Origin: an uncultured Eubacteriales bacterium
Lineage (GTDB): Bacteria > Bacillota > Clostridia > Oscillospirales > CAG-272
Length of the DNA: 41,132 bases
Direction: 5' to 3'
Assembly: GCA_934401725.1 (NCBI GenBank)
Contig: CAKRSS010000013.1
Coordinates: 1-41,132, forward strand
Below the pieces are notes generated by a model. It had not been told where the DNA came from. It ran no database searches and worked only from the letters and a program-made list of their open reading frames with translations. The position numbers and the translations under genes were made by a program. This document shows, piece by piece, positions 15,329 to 22,753 of the stretch (positions are counted from its first letter, which is position 1; each line of letters starts with the position of its first letter).

Positions 15329-18127
15329 TCAATACTCCTCCACCCGCACCAGTATCACCGACAAATCATCCCTCCCCCCGACGCTTTGCGCGCGGCCGGT
15401 TATGCGGTGGGCCATGAGGTCGAGGTCGTCGTCCCACTCGAGGCTGAGGACATCCTCAAGCCACTCCGGCGATGAACAATCCGGGGGCGAACCGTCCGAC
15501 GGCGGACAATCCCGCTCCGAGCCGCCGGGCGTCTGACCCGGCAGCGGCAGCCCGGCATCGGTCACGCCGTCGCTGACCATTATCACCACGTCGCCGGGCA
15601 TCAGCTCGAGCGACGTCCGGCGCGCATCGATGGCGTTCAGAATGCCCAGCGGCACCGTCTCGGCGCGCAGTCTGAAAACGTCGCCGCCGCGCCGGACGTA
15701 GGTCGGCGCCGCACCGCTCTTTATCACCGACGCCTGACCGTTCAAAAGGTCAAGCGTAAAAAGATCGACCGTCGCCGAGCACTCCGACTCCCACGCGCCG
15801 CCCTTGGAGCGCAGCACGCCGTTGAGCATTCGCAGTGACGTCTCGACGCCGTTGCCCGCCGACAGCATTTTCTCGAGGAACACCGTCACAAGCCCCGAGC
15901 AGAACGCTGCCTCGCTGCCGCTCCCCATTCCGTCGCTTATCAGGGCGTAAAAACGGTCGTGGCCGTCCTCAAACATGCGTATGCTGTCGCCGCATGGCGC
16001 GTCCTCCTCGGACGGCACGCACAGCCCCGCCTGCACGACCGAACAGCACCGTCTGCTCGTCAGTGTCGCCTCTACGCGCCCGCCGGAGAGCGAGAAAACC
16101 GGTTCCTCAAGCCGACACCCGACCGCCGTCTCGAGACACCGCCGCAGCTGTCCGCTCTCGAGTCGCGCGCGCTCGGGGTCGAGCCCGCCGATGCGTATCA
16201 CGCGCCGCCTCCCGCCGTAGACTGCCAGCTCGCCGCCGAGCCCCATGCCCTCGAGCGCGCGGCTGACCGCCGCCGCAAGCGCCTCCGACTGCCCGTACTC
16301 CTGCCGCTGCTGCTCCACCGCGTCGCACAGCAGACGCGAAACCGCCTCGTAATCCAGTGCAAACAGACTTAGCTTCTCGCTCCGCAGCACCGCCTCGGTC
16401 AGCTGCCCGACCTCGACGTTTATCTCGCGGCAAATGCGCTCGATGTCGCGGCAGCGCGTCCGGGTCCGCTCGGGCAGCACCTCGGGCAGGGCGCGCCCGT
16501 GGTCGCCGAGCGCCGTCGCCAGCCGCGCGACCATGTCGAGACTGACGCCGTACTCCAGCCCCCAGCACACCTCGCGCCGCGGACAGTCGGGGCAGTGCCG
16601 GTCGAAGACGCTGTCGCAGACGCGGCGCAGATCCAGCAGTCCCGGCCGCCGAACCCGGTCGCTCAGCTCGTAAAACACGCGCGACAGCGACGCAAACGCG
16701 CCCGACATGTCGAGCATACGTCCCTCGCTCGCCTCCACACGCTCGGCGGAGGTGTCGGGCGGCGGCTCGGGCTCGTCCACCGCGGCCGGGCGATCAAGCC
16801 AACCGACCCGCGCGGCCCCACAGTAGGCGGTCGCAGCCAGCACCAGCCCCGGAAGCAGCCGCGTCAGCGACGAAAGCCCCTCCATGTAAAGCCCCCAAAG
16901 TATGCCGGCGGTCAGCGCCGTCCCGACCGACAGCAGCGTTGAGAAGGGGCCGAGCACGCCCTGAATTATCGCCGCCATGACAAATATCGGCGAGCAGACC
17001 GGGTCGAAGGCCACGCCGCAGACGAGTCCCGCCGCCGCCCCGCGCACGACATCGAGGTGCGAGCTTATGTAGAGCACAACGAAAAATATGCCGAATGCCG
17101 CCGGTGACACGCCCCAGACCGCCGTCCCGCGCAGCGCGAAGCTGAGCGCGCACATCAGCGCGCCGCGCCCGACCGTCCGCCGCCACCCGACGGCGTCCCC
17201 GAGGCACCAGGATAGCAGCATGACCGCCACCGGCGTGAACAGTATCGAGAAAATCGAGCCGAACATGTCGTAGTAGTGGAACCCGCCGCCGACAAGGCTC
17301 CAGAGGCTGACAAGAAAGCCGCAGACCGCGCCCGCCGTCATGCGCAGCTGGGGACTCTCGCCGAAAAGCCCCGCGAGGACTGTCCGTATGCGCGCCGTCG
17401 GCGGCGCTTCGGCGGGTAATTTGACGCGGTCGAGCAGCAGGCGCGCCAGCACGCGCAGCGCGATGGCGATGAGACAGGCACCCGTGAGCAAACCACCGTT
17501 CTCGGTCAGCGCGAACGACGCCGCAACCGCCCCCGCAACGATAAGCGAAACACCCTTCGGCGCGGCGCAGACAGCCGCGAGGCCGAGCGGGTAGGTTCCG
17601 AACGCCATGCGGCAGCCGCCGAGCACCCAACCGAGCGCGACGTAAGCCGCCCCGCCCACCGCACGCCGCAATATCGCGCGCGTCCGCGCCGCGCGCAGCG
17701 CGGCGGGCCCGCCGGTCGGATGTCGACCTGTGCCGAGCGTGCCGCGGCTGTCGGCCACGCGCTCCCCCGCGCCGTGACCGTCTGCCATGCACGCGCCTGT
17801 ACCGTGACTTCCGGCCACACGCTCGCCTGCGCCACGACTGCCTGCCGCGCGCTCGCCCGCGCCACGACTGCCTGCCGCGCGCTCGCCCGCGCCGTGACCG
17901 TCTGCCATGCACGCTCCTGTACCGTGACTTCCGGCCACACGCTCGCCTGCGCCACGACTGCCTGCCCCGTGCTCGCCCGCACCATTACTCCCTGCTCTAC
18001 GCTCGTCCGCAACGCGACTCCCCGCTGCACGCTCGCCCGAACCGATTCCACCTGAACCGACACTGCCCGAACCGACACCGCCCGCGTTCTGCTCGCCCGT
18101 GCCGCGCACCTTTTGCTTGTCCTTCAT
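15329..18127 (-). CDS. spoIIE: stage II sporulation protein E (SpoIIE) with repetitive N-terminal tail
   Basis: 932 aa; B. subtilis SpoIIE is 827. It is the membrane serine phosphatase that dephosphorylates SpoIIAA to activate sigma-F in the forespore. From the C-terminus, a PP2C domain (about 700-930) has ISDGMGSG and VSDGVTD metal-site motifs. A central region carries the family Cys cluster HCPDCPRREVCWG (about 515). About ten membrane segments span 160-450. Residues 1-150 are an unusual hydrophilic, Gly/Ala/Arg-rich tail with a duplicated 40-residue unit. The start has AAGGAAGG upstream. An insert rich in Ser/Pro lies after SDGVTD. It marks the organism as a spore former. Confidence 0.93.
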   Translation of the reverse strand: MKDKQKVRGTGEQNAGGVGSGSVGSGGIGSGERAAGSRVADERRAGSNGAGEHGAGSRGAGERVAGSHGTGACMADGHGAGERAAGSRGAGERAAGSRGAGERVAGSHGTGACMADGHGAGERVADSRGTLGTGRHPTGGPAALRAARTRAILRRAVGGAAYVALGWVLGGCRMAFGTYPLGLAAVCAAPKGVSLIVAGAVAASFALTENGGLLTGACLIAIALRVLARLLLDRVKLPAEAPPTARIRTVLAGLFGESPQLRMTAGAVCGFLVSLWSLVGGGFHYYDMFGSIFSILFTPVAVMLLSWCLGDAVGWRRTVGRGALMCALSFALRGTAVWGVSPAAFGIFFVVLYISSHLDVVRGAAAGLVCGVAFDPVCSPIFVMAAIIQGVLGPFSTLLSVGTALTAGILWGLYMEGLSSLTRLLPGLVLAATAYCGAARVGWLDRPAAVDEPEPPPDTSAERVEASEGRMLDMSGAFASLSRVFYELSDRVRRPGLLDLRRVCDSVFDRHCPDCPRREVCWGLEYGVSLDMVARLATALGDHGRALPEVLPERTRTRCRDIERICREINVEVGQLTEAVLRSEKLSLFALDYEAVSRLLCDAVEQQRQEYGQSEALAAAVSRALEGMGLGGELAVYGGRRRVIRIGGLDPERARLESGQLRRCLETAVGCRLEEPVFSLSGGRVEATLTSRRCCSVVQAGLCVPSEEDAPCGDSIRMFEDGHDRFYALISDGMGSGSEAAFCSGLVTVFLEKMLSAGNGVETSLRMLNGVLRSKGGAWESECSATVDLFTLDLLNGQASVIKSGAAPTYVRRGGDVFRLRAETVPLGILNAIDARRTSLELMPGDVVIMVSDGVTDAGLPLPGQTPGGSERDCPPSDGSPPDCSSPEWLEDVLSLEWDDDLDLMAHRITGRAQSVGGRDDLSVILVRVEEY
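17740..18060. repeat. tandem repeat inside spoIIE 5' end
   Basis: A 120-bp unit is duplicated (the string GCCGTGACCGTCTGCCATGC occurs near 17772 and again near 17892), with further degenerate shorter units to 18060. All keep the spoIIE reading frame, giving GAGERVAGSHGTG-type repeats. Confidence 0.85.
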
Positions 18128-18366
18128 TTTGTTTACCTTCCTTGCCGTAGTGCCAACATGATACTACGTCGCGGGCAAAAAAGCGGTCGAAGCGGGGGTG
18201 GCGTTTTTGCACGTTTCAGGGGCGGCGGTGGGAGTCTGTGACGCCGGATGGCCGTCGGTGGACGGCGCGGCGCTGGGAAAACGCCGGAAATGGCCGCCGG
18301 GGCGCGGTTTTGTCGCGTTGCGTCGCACATTTTTTGTTAAATTTATGTAAACAGTAACCGTACCTC

Positions 18367-18395
18367 TTCACAAAAATGAGTTTTTGTTATATAAT
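18367..18395 (+). promoter_or_regulatory. promoter of the SLOG gene
   Basis: TTCACA (18367-18372), 17-bp spacer, TATAAT (18390-18395), 33 nt before the ATG. The rest of 18128-18366 holds no gene that I can see; it must contain the spoIIE control region, but I found no clear Spo0A box. Confidence 0.7.
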
Positions 18396-18427
18396 TAACG
18401 CATAAAAATCATTCACCGGAGGCCGTC

Positions 18428-18892
18428 ATGACAAATCAACGCATATGCTGCTTTACCGGACACCGTTCCATCCCGCCCGACGAGCTGAGCCCGCTCGCAC
18501 ATCGCCTGCGGGAGACCATCTGCAATCTGGCGTCGGACGGCATACTGACCTTCCGCGCGGGCGGAGCCATGGGATTCGACACACTGGCCGCGATGAGCGT
18601 GCTCGAGCTGCGCGACGAACTCGGCCTGCGTCTCGAGCTGATACTTCCCTGCCACGACCAGACCCGCGGCTGGCCGGCGCGGGACGTCAGGTACTACCGC
18701 TACATTCTCGAGCATTGCGACTCATATCGCTACATCAGCGACATTTACACGCGCGACTGCATGCTCGAGCGCAACCGCCACCTGGTAGACGGTAGCGAGG
18801 TCTGCGTGGCCTACTGCAAGCACAGCCACGGCGGGACGGCGTACACGGTCGCGTACGTCATGCGCCGGGGCGTCCGCCTCATAATGCTTTGA
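18428..18892 (+). CDS. SLOG-family protein (DUF1273/YpsA type)
   Basis: 154 aa. It shows the SLOG Rossmann-like fold: CCFTGHRSI at the first strand, FRAGGAMGFDTLAA as the glycine-rich nucleotide loop, then LILPCHDQTRGWP and MLERNRHLVDGSEVCVAYC. Members bind nucleotides or nucleotide-derived ligands; B. subtilis YpsA affects cell division and stress. GGAGG precedes the ATG and a terminator follows. It is monocistronic and divergent from spoIIE. The ligand is unknown. Confidence 0.88.
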   Translation: MTNQRICCFTGHRSIPPDELSPLAHRLRETICNLASDGILTFRAGGAMGFDTLAAMSVLELRDELGLRLELILPCHDQTRGWPARDVRYYRYILEHCDSYRYISDIYTRDCMLERNRHLVDGSEVCVAYCKHSHGGTAYTVAYVMRRGVRLIML

Positions 18893-18908
18893 GCCTCTCT
18901 CCAACGCC

Positions 18909-18942
18909 AAAAGCCCCTATCCCGACGGGATTGGGGCTTTTA
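18909..18942. terminator. bidirectional terminator
   Basis: AAAAGCCCC-T-ATCCC pairs with GGGAT-T-GGGGCTTTT around GAC. It lies between the convergent SLOG and ECF sigma genes. Confidence 0.9.
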
Positions 18943-18980
18943 TTTATGCGGTTATGAGCCGCCCGGACGCGAAACCCACC

Positions 18981-20645
18981 TTATTCCGGTACGATAAGCG
19001 TCGACAGCGCACGGCGCTGCTCCTTTGCAGGCGGGGTCAGCCGACCGTTGTTCAACAGCGCAACAAGGCAGTGAAGCAAAAACCACCCGTCCGAATGAAA
19101 CGTAAATTGCAGGTCGTATTGCTTCATTTTTCTCAGATGCTCCGGGACGGAATCGAGCGAAGCCCTGACGTACGGGGCCTTGATCTCGTCGAATTCGGCC
19201 CTGTGCTTCTCCTTTATGCGGCTGCCGACGGCGAGCAGTCTCCGGCGTATGTCCCGGTCAGCGAGTATGACGGTCTGCCAGGAACTTGTGAAATTGCCGT
19301 CGTAGTCGCCATCCGTCCTGACATAGCCAAGCTCGGACAGCCAGGCGTAGTCCTCCCGTGCCAGAGGGTGCTCAACCTCCTGCTCGTACAGGGAAAGAAT
19401 GCGCATGGCATTTTTCGAATACGACATAAGATCGGCGTCCCTTTCCGACCATTCGCTGTTTATCTGCCACAGAGCATTTCTGCCGTTTCCCTTCCACATC
19501 GGGCCGCAGAAATTCTTCATGTAGACGTAGTCCGGCGGCAGAACGATTTTGCGGTCTATGACGTCGGCCTGGCAGATGTTGTGTCCTCCGTCCGGGCGGA
19601 TTGTCGCAGCTTCCTCGAAGGAAATCGTCTGCTCGACCTTGCCGGAGCAGGCGGCGATGTAGGGGACGAGCGCCCACAGAAGAAAATTTTTGTCCCGCAG
19701 CGGCCCCTCGCATGTCGAACCCGACAATGTCGAGCCCGGCAGTGTCCGGTTGCAGATTATGCTTTTGTCGTCAATAAGGCCGCTCTCTGTCAACTCGTCG
19801 TACAGCTCGTTTGCGAACAGCCCGGCGGCCCGCTTATACATCGCGTCCTTGAGCGTCAGCAGCCCGGCGGTCGGCTCGCCGATTAAAAAGTTGACGATAT
19901 GCCTGCCCTTCTGCTCGCAAAGAAAGCCGTATTCCTCAAGAAAATCGACCTCTGCTTCAACAAAAACAGGCGAAACGCCGAGATCATCGGCAATTTCCTC
20001 TACCGTTTTTGCCTCGTTGCGCACGCAGTAGCATATGTTCTGCGACAGAGCGGAGCGGAAGAATTCGTCCGGACTCTTTGTCCCGACAGTGCCGTTCAGG
20101 CCGTAGGAATCAAATCTGATGGGGTTGAATTTAAGCTGACTTGCCTGCCTCATTGTGTCCATACCTCGTTTCAGTTCTTTTTTCGCCTCAAACAGGTGCC
20201 ATTTGACAGTGCCGAGCGGAATGCCAAGCTCCTGCGCAATATCCGCCTGCCTGCGATGCTCAAAATAGTACGCGATCACTATCCTCCGCTGCAGTCCGGA
20301 AAGATAGGCAATCCCGCGCTGCAAACGACGCACGTTCTCCGCGCTGTTGTCTTCGGGCAACGACTCGCTGTCCGCAAGCACCTCGGCAATATCGTCAATC
20401 GACGCGCCGACGACGCTCCGGGCATTGTCGCGGTAGTAGTTGCTCAGCGCGTTGTGCGCCACCGTCCAGATGAATTTGCCGGGCTCCGCGATGTCGTCCC
20501 GGTTCAGCAGCGCCCGGAACGCCCGCAGAATAATCTCCTGAGACAAATCCTCCGCGTCCTGCACGCTCCGGCACCGCTTGAGCGCGAAGCCAAAAACAGG
20601 CTTCAGATATTCGGCTATCGTTTTTTCGGCATTTTGTCTGTTCAC
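18981..20645 (-). CDS. ECF-type sigma factor with long C-terminal extension (copy 2)
   Basis: 554 aa. Region 2 is at about 15-85 (FGFALKRCRSVQDAEDLSQEIILRAF ... FIWTVAHNALSNYYRDNARS) and region 4 at about 110-165 (LSGLQRRIVIAYYFEHRRQADIAQELGIPLGTVKWHLFEAKKELKRG). A winged-helix-like stretch follows (KTVEEIADDLGVSPVFVEAEVDFLEEYGFL), then about 300 residues ending VPEHLRKMKQ...LLNNGRLTPP, which match the end of copy 1. The GTG start at 20645 has AGAGGTG 8 nt upstream. No anti-sigma gene is near. The extension is the likely control module; signal and regulon are unknown. Confidence 0.85.
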   Translation of the reverse strand: MNRQNAEKTIAEYLKPVFGFALKRCRSVQDAEDLSQEIILRAFRALLNRDDIAEPGKFIWTVAHNALSNYYRDNARSVVGASIDDIAEVLADSESLPEDNSAENVRRLQRGIAYLSGLQRRIVIAYYFEHRRQADIAQELGIPLGTVKWHLFEAKKELKRGMDTMRQASQLKFNPIRFDSYGLNGTVGTKSPDEFFRSALSQNICYCVRNEAKTVEEIADDLGVSPVFVEAEVDFLEEYGFLCEQKGRHIVNFLIGEPTAGLLTLKDAMYKRAAGLFANELYDELTESGLIDDKSIICNRTLPGSTLSGSTCEGPLRDKNFLLWALVPYIAACSGKVEQTISFEEAATIRPDGGHNICQADVIDRKIVLPPDYVYMKNFCGPMWKGNGRNALWQINSEWSERDADLMSYSKNAMRILSLYEQEVEHPLAREDYAWLSELGYVRTDGDYDGNFTSSWQTVILADRDIRRRLLAVGSRIKEKHRAEFDEIKAPYVRASLDSVPEHLRKMKQYDLQFTFHSDGWFLLHCLVALLNNGRLTPPAKEQRRALSTLIVPE

Positions 20646-20789
20646 GTATTTACACCTCTTTGAGAGCTTTCACTCATATAGACACACAAATCGAAAAAGG
20701 TTGGCATAAAAATAAAAAAGCCATGATAAAATTCAATCCATCACGCTATCTTAATCCCCCACACGAACCATTGTTGAAAGTTTTGCTGG

Positions 20790-20935
20790 GTCCCGGGGGC
20801 TTTTTCAAAAGCCGCCCGGGCGGGGTCCGGGGCTGGCCCCGGATCATTTGCCTCGGGGGTCCGGGGCTGGCCCCGGATCATTTGCCTCGGGGGTCCGGGG
20901 CTGGCCCCGGAATCTTTGTCCCGGAATTCAGTCCC
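20790..20935. repeat. hairpin repeat cluster with 34-bp tandem units
   Basis: GTCCGGGGCTGGCCCCGG, itself a hairpin, recurs at 20825, 20859 and 20893 (34-bp period), preceded by the hairpin GGGGGCTTTTTCAAAAGCC. The cluster begins right at the 3' end of the rrf2 gene, so it probably terminates the cysK-rrf2 transcript. No gene is seen in 20646-20940. Confidence 0.8.
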
Positions 20936-20940
20936 CGGAT

Positions 20941-21348
20941 TTACTCCCAGTCACCCCCCAGACTCTCCAGCGTGATGCCGTCGAAGTAGTCCTCGGTCAG
21001 GCGGTAGTATTCGCGCCACATGGGGAGCGTGGGACAGAATGCGGCGCGCGGGCAGGGCTCGGCGCCACATTCAAGACACGCGACGGGCGCAAGCCCCGGC
21101 TCGGTCGCGCGCAGAATCTCGCCGACCGTGTACTCGCCCGCGCGGCGACAAAGGCGGTAACCGCCGCCCTTGCCGTGCACGCCCTCGACCAGTCCCGCCG
21201 AGGTCAGCGAGGACATAATCCGCTCGATATACTTGAACGAAATGCCCTGTCGCTCGGCCACGGCACGCAGGGGGATGAGCCCCTCGCCGCCGTGCTCGGC
21301 GAGGTCGAGCATTATGCGGACGGCGTACCGTCCTCTCGTGCTTATCAC
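20941..21348 (-). CDS. Rrf2-family transcriptional regulator (CymR/IscR-like)
   Basis: 135 aa. N-terminal winged helix MISTRGRYAVRIMLDLAEH ... ISFKYIERIMSSLTSAGLVEGVHGKGGGYRL is the Rrf2 hallmark. Near residue 90 it has four cysteines (CLECGAEPCPRAAFC), more than CymR and placed where IscR/NsrR bind an iron-sulfur cluster, so a cluster or thiol sensor is possible. GTG start at 21348 with GAGGCGAG upstream, 8 nt after cysK. Co-transcription with cysK suggests control of cysteine synthesis and its own operon through the palindrome at 22334-22356. Confidence 0.88.
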   Translation of the reverse strand: MISTRGRYAVRIMLDLAEHGGEGLIPLRAVAERQGISFKYIERIMSSLTSAGLVEGVHGKGGGYRLCRRAGEYTVGEILRATEPGLAPVACLECGAEPCPRAAFCPTLPMWREYYRLTEDYFDGITLESLGGDWE

Positions 21349-21356
21349 TGCTCGCC

Positions 21357-22289
21357 TCAGTCAGCGAAGAGCGGGGTCGAGAGGTAGCGGTCGCCGGTGT
21401 CCGGGAAGATCACGACGATGGTCTTGCCCGCGGCCTCGGGGCGTTGAGCCAGCTTTATGGCCGCCCACAGCGCCGCGCCGGACGATATGCCGACAAGCAC
21501 GCCGGTCGTGTGACCGATCAGTCGCCCGGTTGCGAAGGCATCGTCGTTTTCGACTGTGATAATCTCGTCGTAAATCGACGTATCGAGCACATCGGGGACA
21601 AAGCCCGCGCCGATGCCCTGAATCTTATGCGCCCCGGCGACGCCTGTCGACAGCACCGCGGACGTCGCGGGCTCGACGGCGACTATGCGCACGCCCGGAT
21701 TTTTGGATTTGAGGTAGCGTCCGACGCCCGTAATCGTGCCGCCCGTGCCGACGCCAGCGACGAAATAATCGACGTGTCCGTCGGTGTCCTCGTAAATTTC
21801 GGGACCGGTCGTCTTGAAATGCGCCTCGGGGTTGGCGGGATTGACAAACTGGCCGGGAATAAAGCTGTTCGGAAGCTCGGCGGCGAGCTCATTTGCGCGT
21901 GCGATTGCGCCCTTCATGCCGAGCTTGCCGTCGGTCAGCACCAGCTCGGCGCCGTAGGCCGCCATAAGTCTGCGGCGCTCGACCGACATGGTATCCGGCA
22001 TGACGATTATGGTACGGTAGCCGCGCGCGGCGGCAACGGCGGCGAGGCCGATGCCCGTATTGCCCGAGGTGGGCTCGATTATTACCGAGCCGGGACGCAG
22101 CGCGCCGCGCTCCTCGGCGTCGTTTATCATGGCGAGCGCCACGCGATCCTTGACCGAGCCCGCGGGGTTGAAGTACTCCAGCTTGGCGACGATGCGGGCC
22201 TTGAGGTCAAGGTTCTTTTCGATGTTTGTCAGCTCCAGCAGCGGCGTGCGCCCTATCAGCTGGTCGACGGATGTGTGAATGTTTGACAT
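21357..22289 (-). CDS. cysK: cysteine synthase A (O-acetylserine sulfhydrylase)
   Basis: 310 aa, normal length. It makes L-cysteine from O-acetylserine and sulfide using pyridoxal phosphate. Motifs are the PLP lysine in NPAGSVKDR (Lys47), the substrate loop EPTSGNTGIGL, the phosphate-binding GVGTGGTITGVGRYL, and PDTGDRYLS near the end. The ATG has AAGGAGGA upstream. It is first in an operon with an Rrf2 regulator, from a consensus promoter overlapped by a palindrome. No serine acetyltransferase gene is in the window. Confidence 0.95.
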   Translation of the reverse strand: MSNIHTSVDQLIGRTPLLELTNIEKNLDLKARIVAKLEYFNPAGSVKDRVALAMINDAEERGALRPGSVIIEPTSGNTGIGLAAVAAARGYRTIIVMPDTMSVERRRLMAAYGAELVLTDGKLGMKGAIARANELAAELPNSFIPGQFVNPANPEAHFKTTGPEIYEDTDGHVDYFVAGVGTGGTITGVGRYLKSKNPGVRIVAVEPATSAVLSTGVAGAHKIQGIGAGFVPDVLDTSIYDEIITVENDDAFATGRLIGHTTGVLVGISSGAALWAAIKLAQRPEAAGKTIVVIFPDTGDRYLSTPLFAD

Positions 22290-22333
22290 GATTAAATCCT
22301 CCTTGATGTTGACGTTGGCCGGCAGCTATTCAC

Positions 22334-22386
22334 CTACCAACATAGTATGTTGGTAGTATTATAATGCTCCCACGCGCGTTTGTCAA
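22334..22386 (-). promoter_or_regulatory. cysK-rrf2 promoter and palindromic operator
   Basis: Minus-strand TTGACA (22381-22386), 17-bp spacer, TATAAT (22358-22363). Just downstream, covering the transcription start, is a 23-bp perfect palindrome (22334-22356) with core ACCAACATAGTATGTTGGT. It is placed to let a repressor block initiation; the operon's own Rrf2 protein is the obvious candidate. Confidence 0.85.
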
Positions 22387-22415
22387 GGGGGTGGGAAAAT
22401 TTTTTCCGGTTTTAA

Positions 22416-22487
22416 GGGGAGTTTCGCGCTCTGCGGAGCGCGGAATCCCCCCACGCTGGCCGCCGCCCGCAGGCGGCGAAACTCCCC
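22416..22487. repeat. hairpin repeat element with GTTTCGCGCTCTGCGG module
   Basis: Terminal inverted arms GGGGAGTTTCGC (22416-22427) and GCGAAACTCCCC (22476-22487) enclose the module GCGCTCTGCGGAGCGCG and a GC-rich segment. The module recurs at 35582, 35643 and 37768. It lies between the feo operon terminator and the cysK promoter. Confidence 0.8.
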
Positions 22488-22503
22488 TTCGCCCCCAACG
22501 AAA

Positions 22504-22533
22504 AACAGCCCCCGCCGGGGGGCGGGGGCTGTT
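22504..22533 (-). terminator. feo operon terminator
   Basis: AACAGCCCCCGCC pairs with GGCGGGGGCTGTT (13 bp), followed on the minus strand by a T-run, 5 nt after the last feo gene. Confidence 0.92.
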
Positions 22534-22537
22534 TTCG

Positions 22538-22708
22538 TTACTTTTTGTGACACATACCGGCCATGGAACAATGAGCACAGTTGCAGCCGCAGCTTGACTT
22601 GCCCTTTTTCTTGTCCCTGACCATAGAGACAATAATCAACGTAACCACGGTGATGAGCACCGCAACAATCAGAATCGTAACGATATTTTCAGCAATCCAT
22701 GCAAACAT
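22538..22708 (-). CDS. small Cys-rich FeoB-associated membrane protein (56 aa)
   Basis: A 56-aa protein with one N-terminal membrane helix (IVTILIVAVLITVVTLIIVSMV) followed by a basic stretch and a cysteine-rich tail (CGCNCAHC ... MC). This is the build of the FeoB-associated Cys-rich proteins found after feoB in Firmicutes, thought to play the FeoC-like part in iron transfer or complex stability. ATG at 22708 has AAAGGAG upstream. It is the last gene of the feo operon, 45 nt after feoB and just before the terminator. Confidence 0.9.
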   Translation of the reverse strand: MFAWIAENIVTILIVAVLITVVTLIIVSMVRDKKKGKSSCGCNCAHCSMAGMCHKK

Positions 22709-22753
22709 GGCAGGCTCCTTTCACAATAGTGTATTCGAAAAATTTGGCTCTTA

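Noticed and set aside
16794..17912. 372-codon minus-strand frame inside spoIIE
   Set aside because: Shifted frame of spoIIE, made of Arg/Ala-rich low-complexity sequence typical of GC-rich shadow frames.
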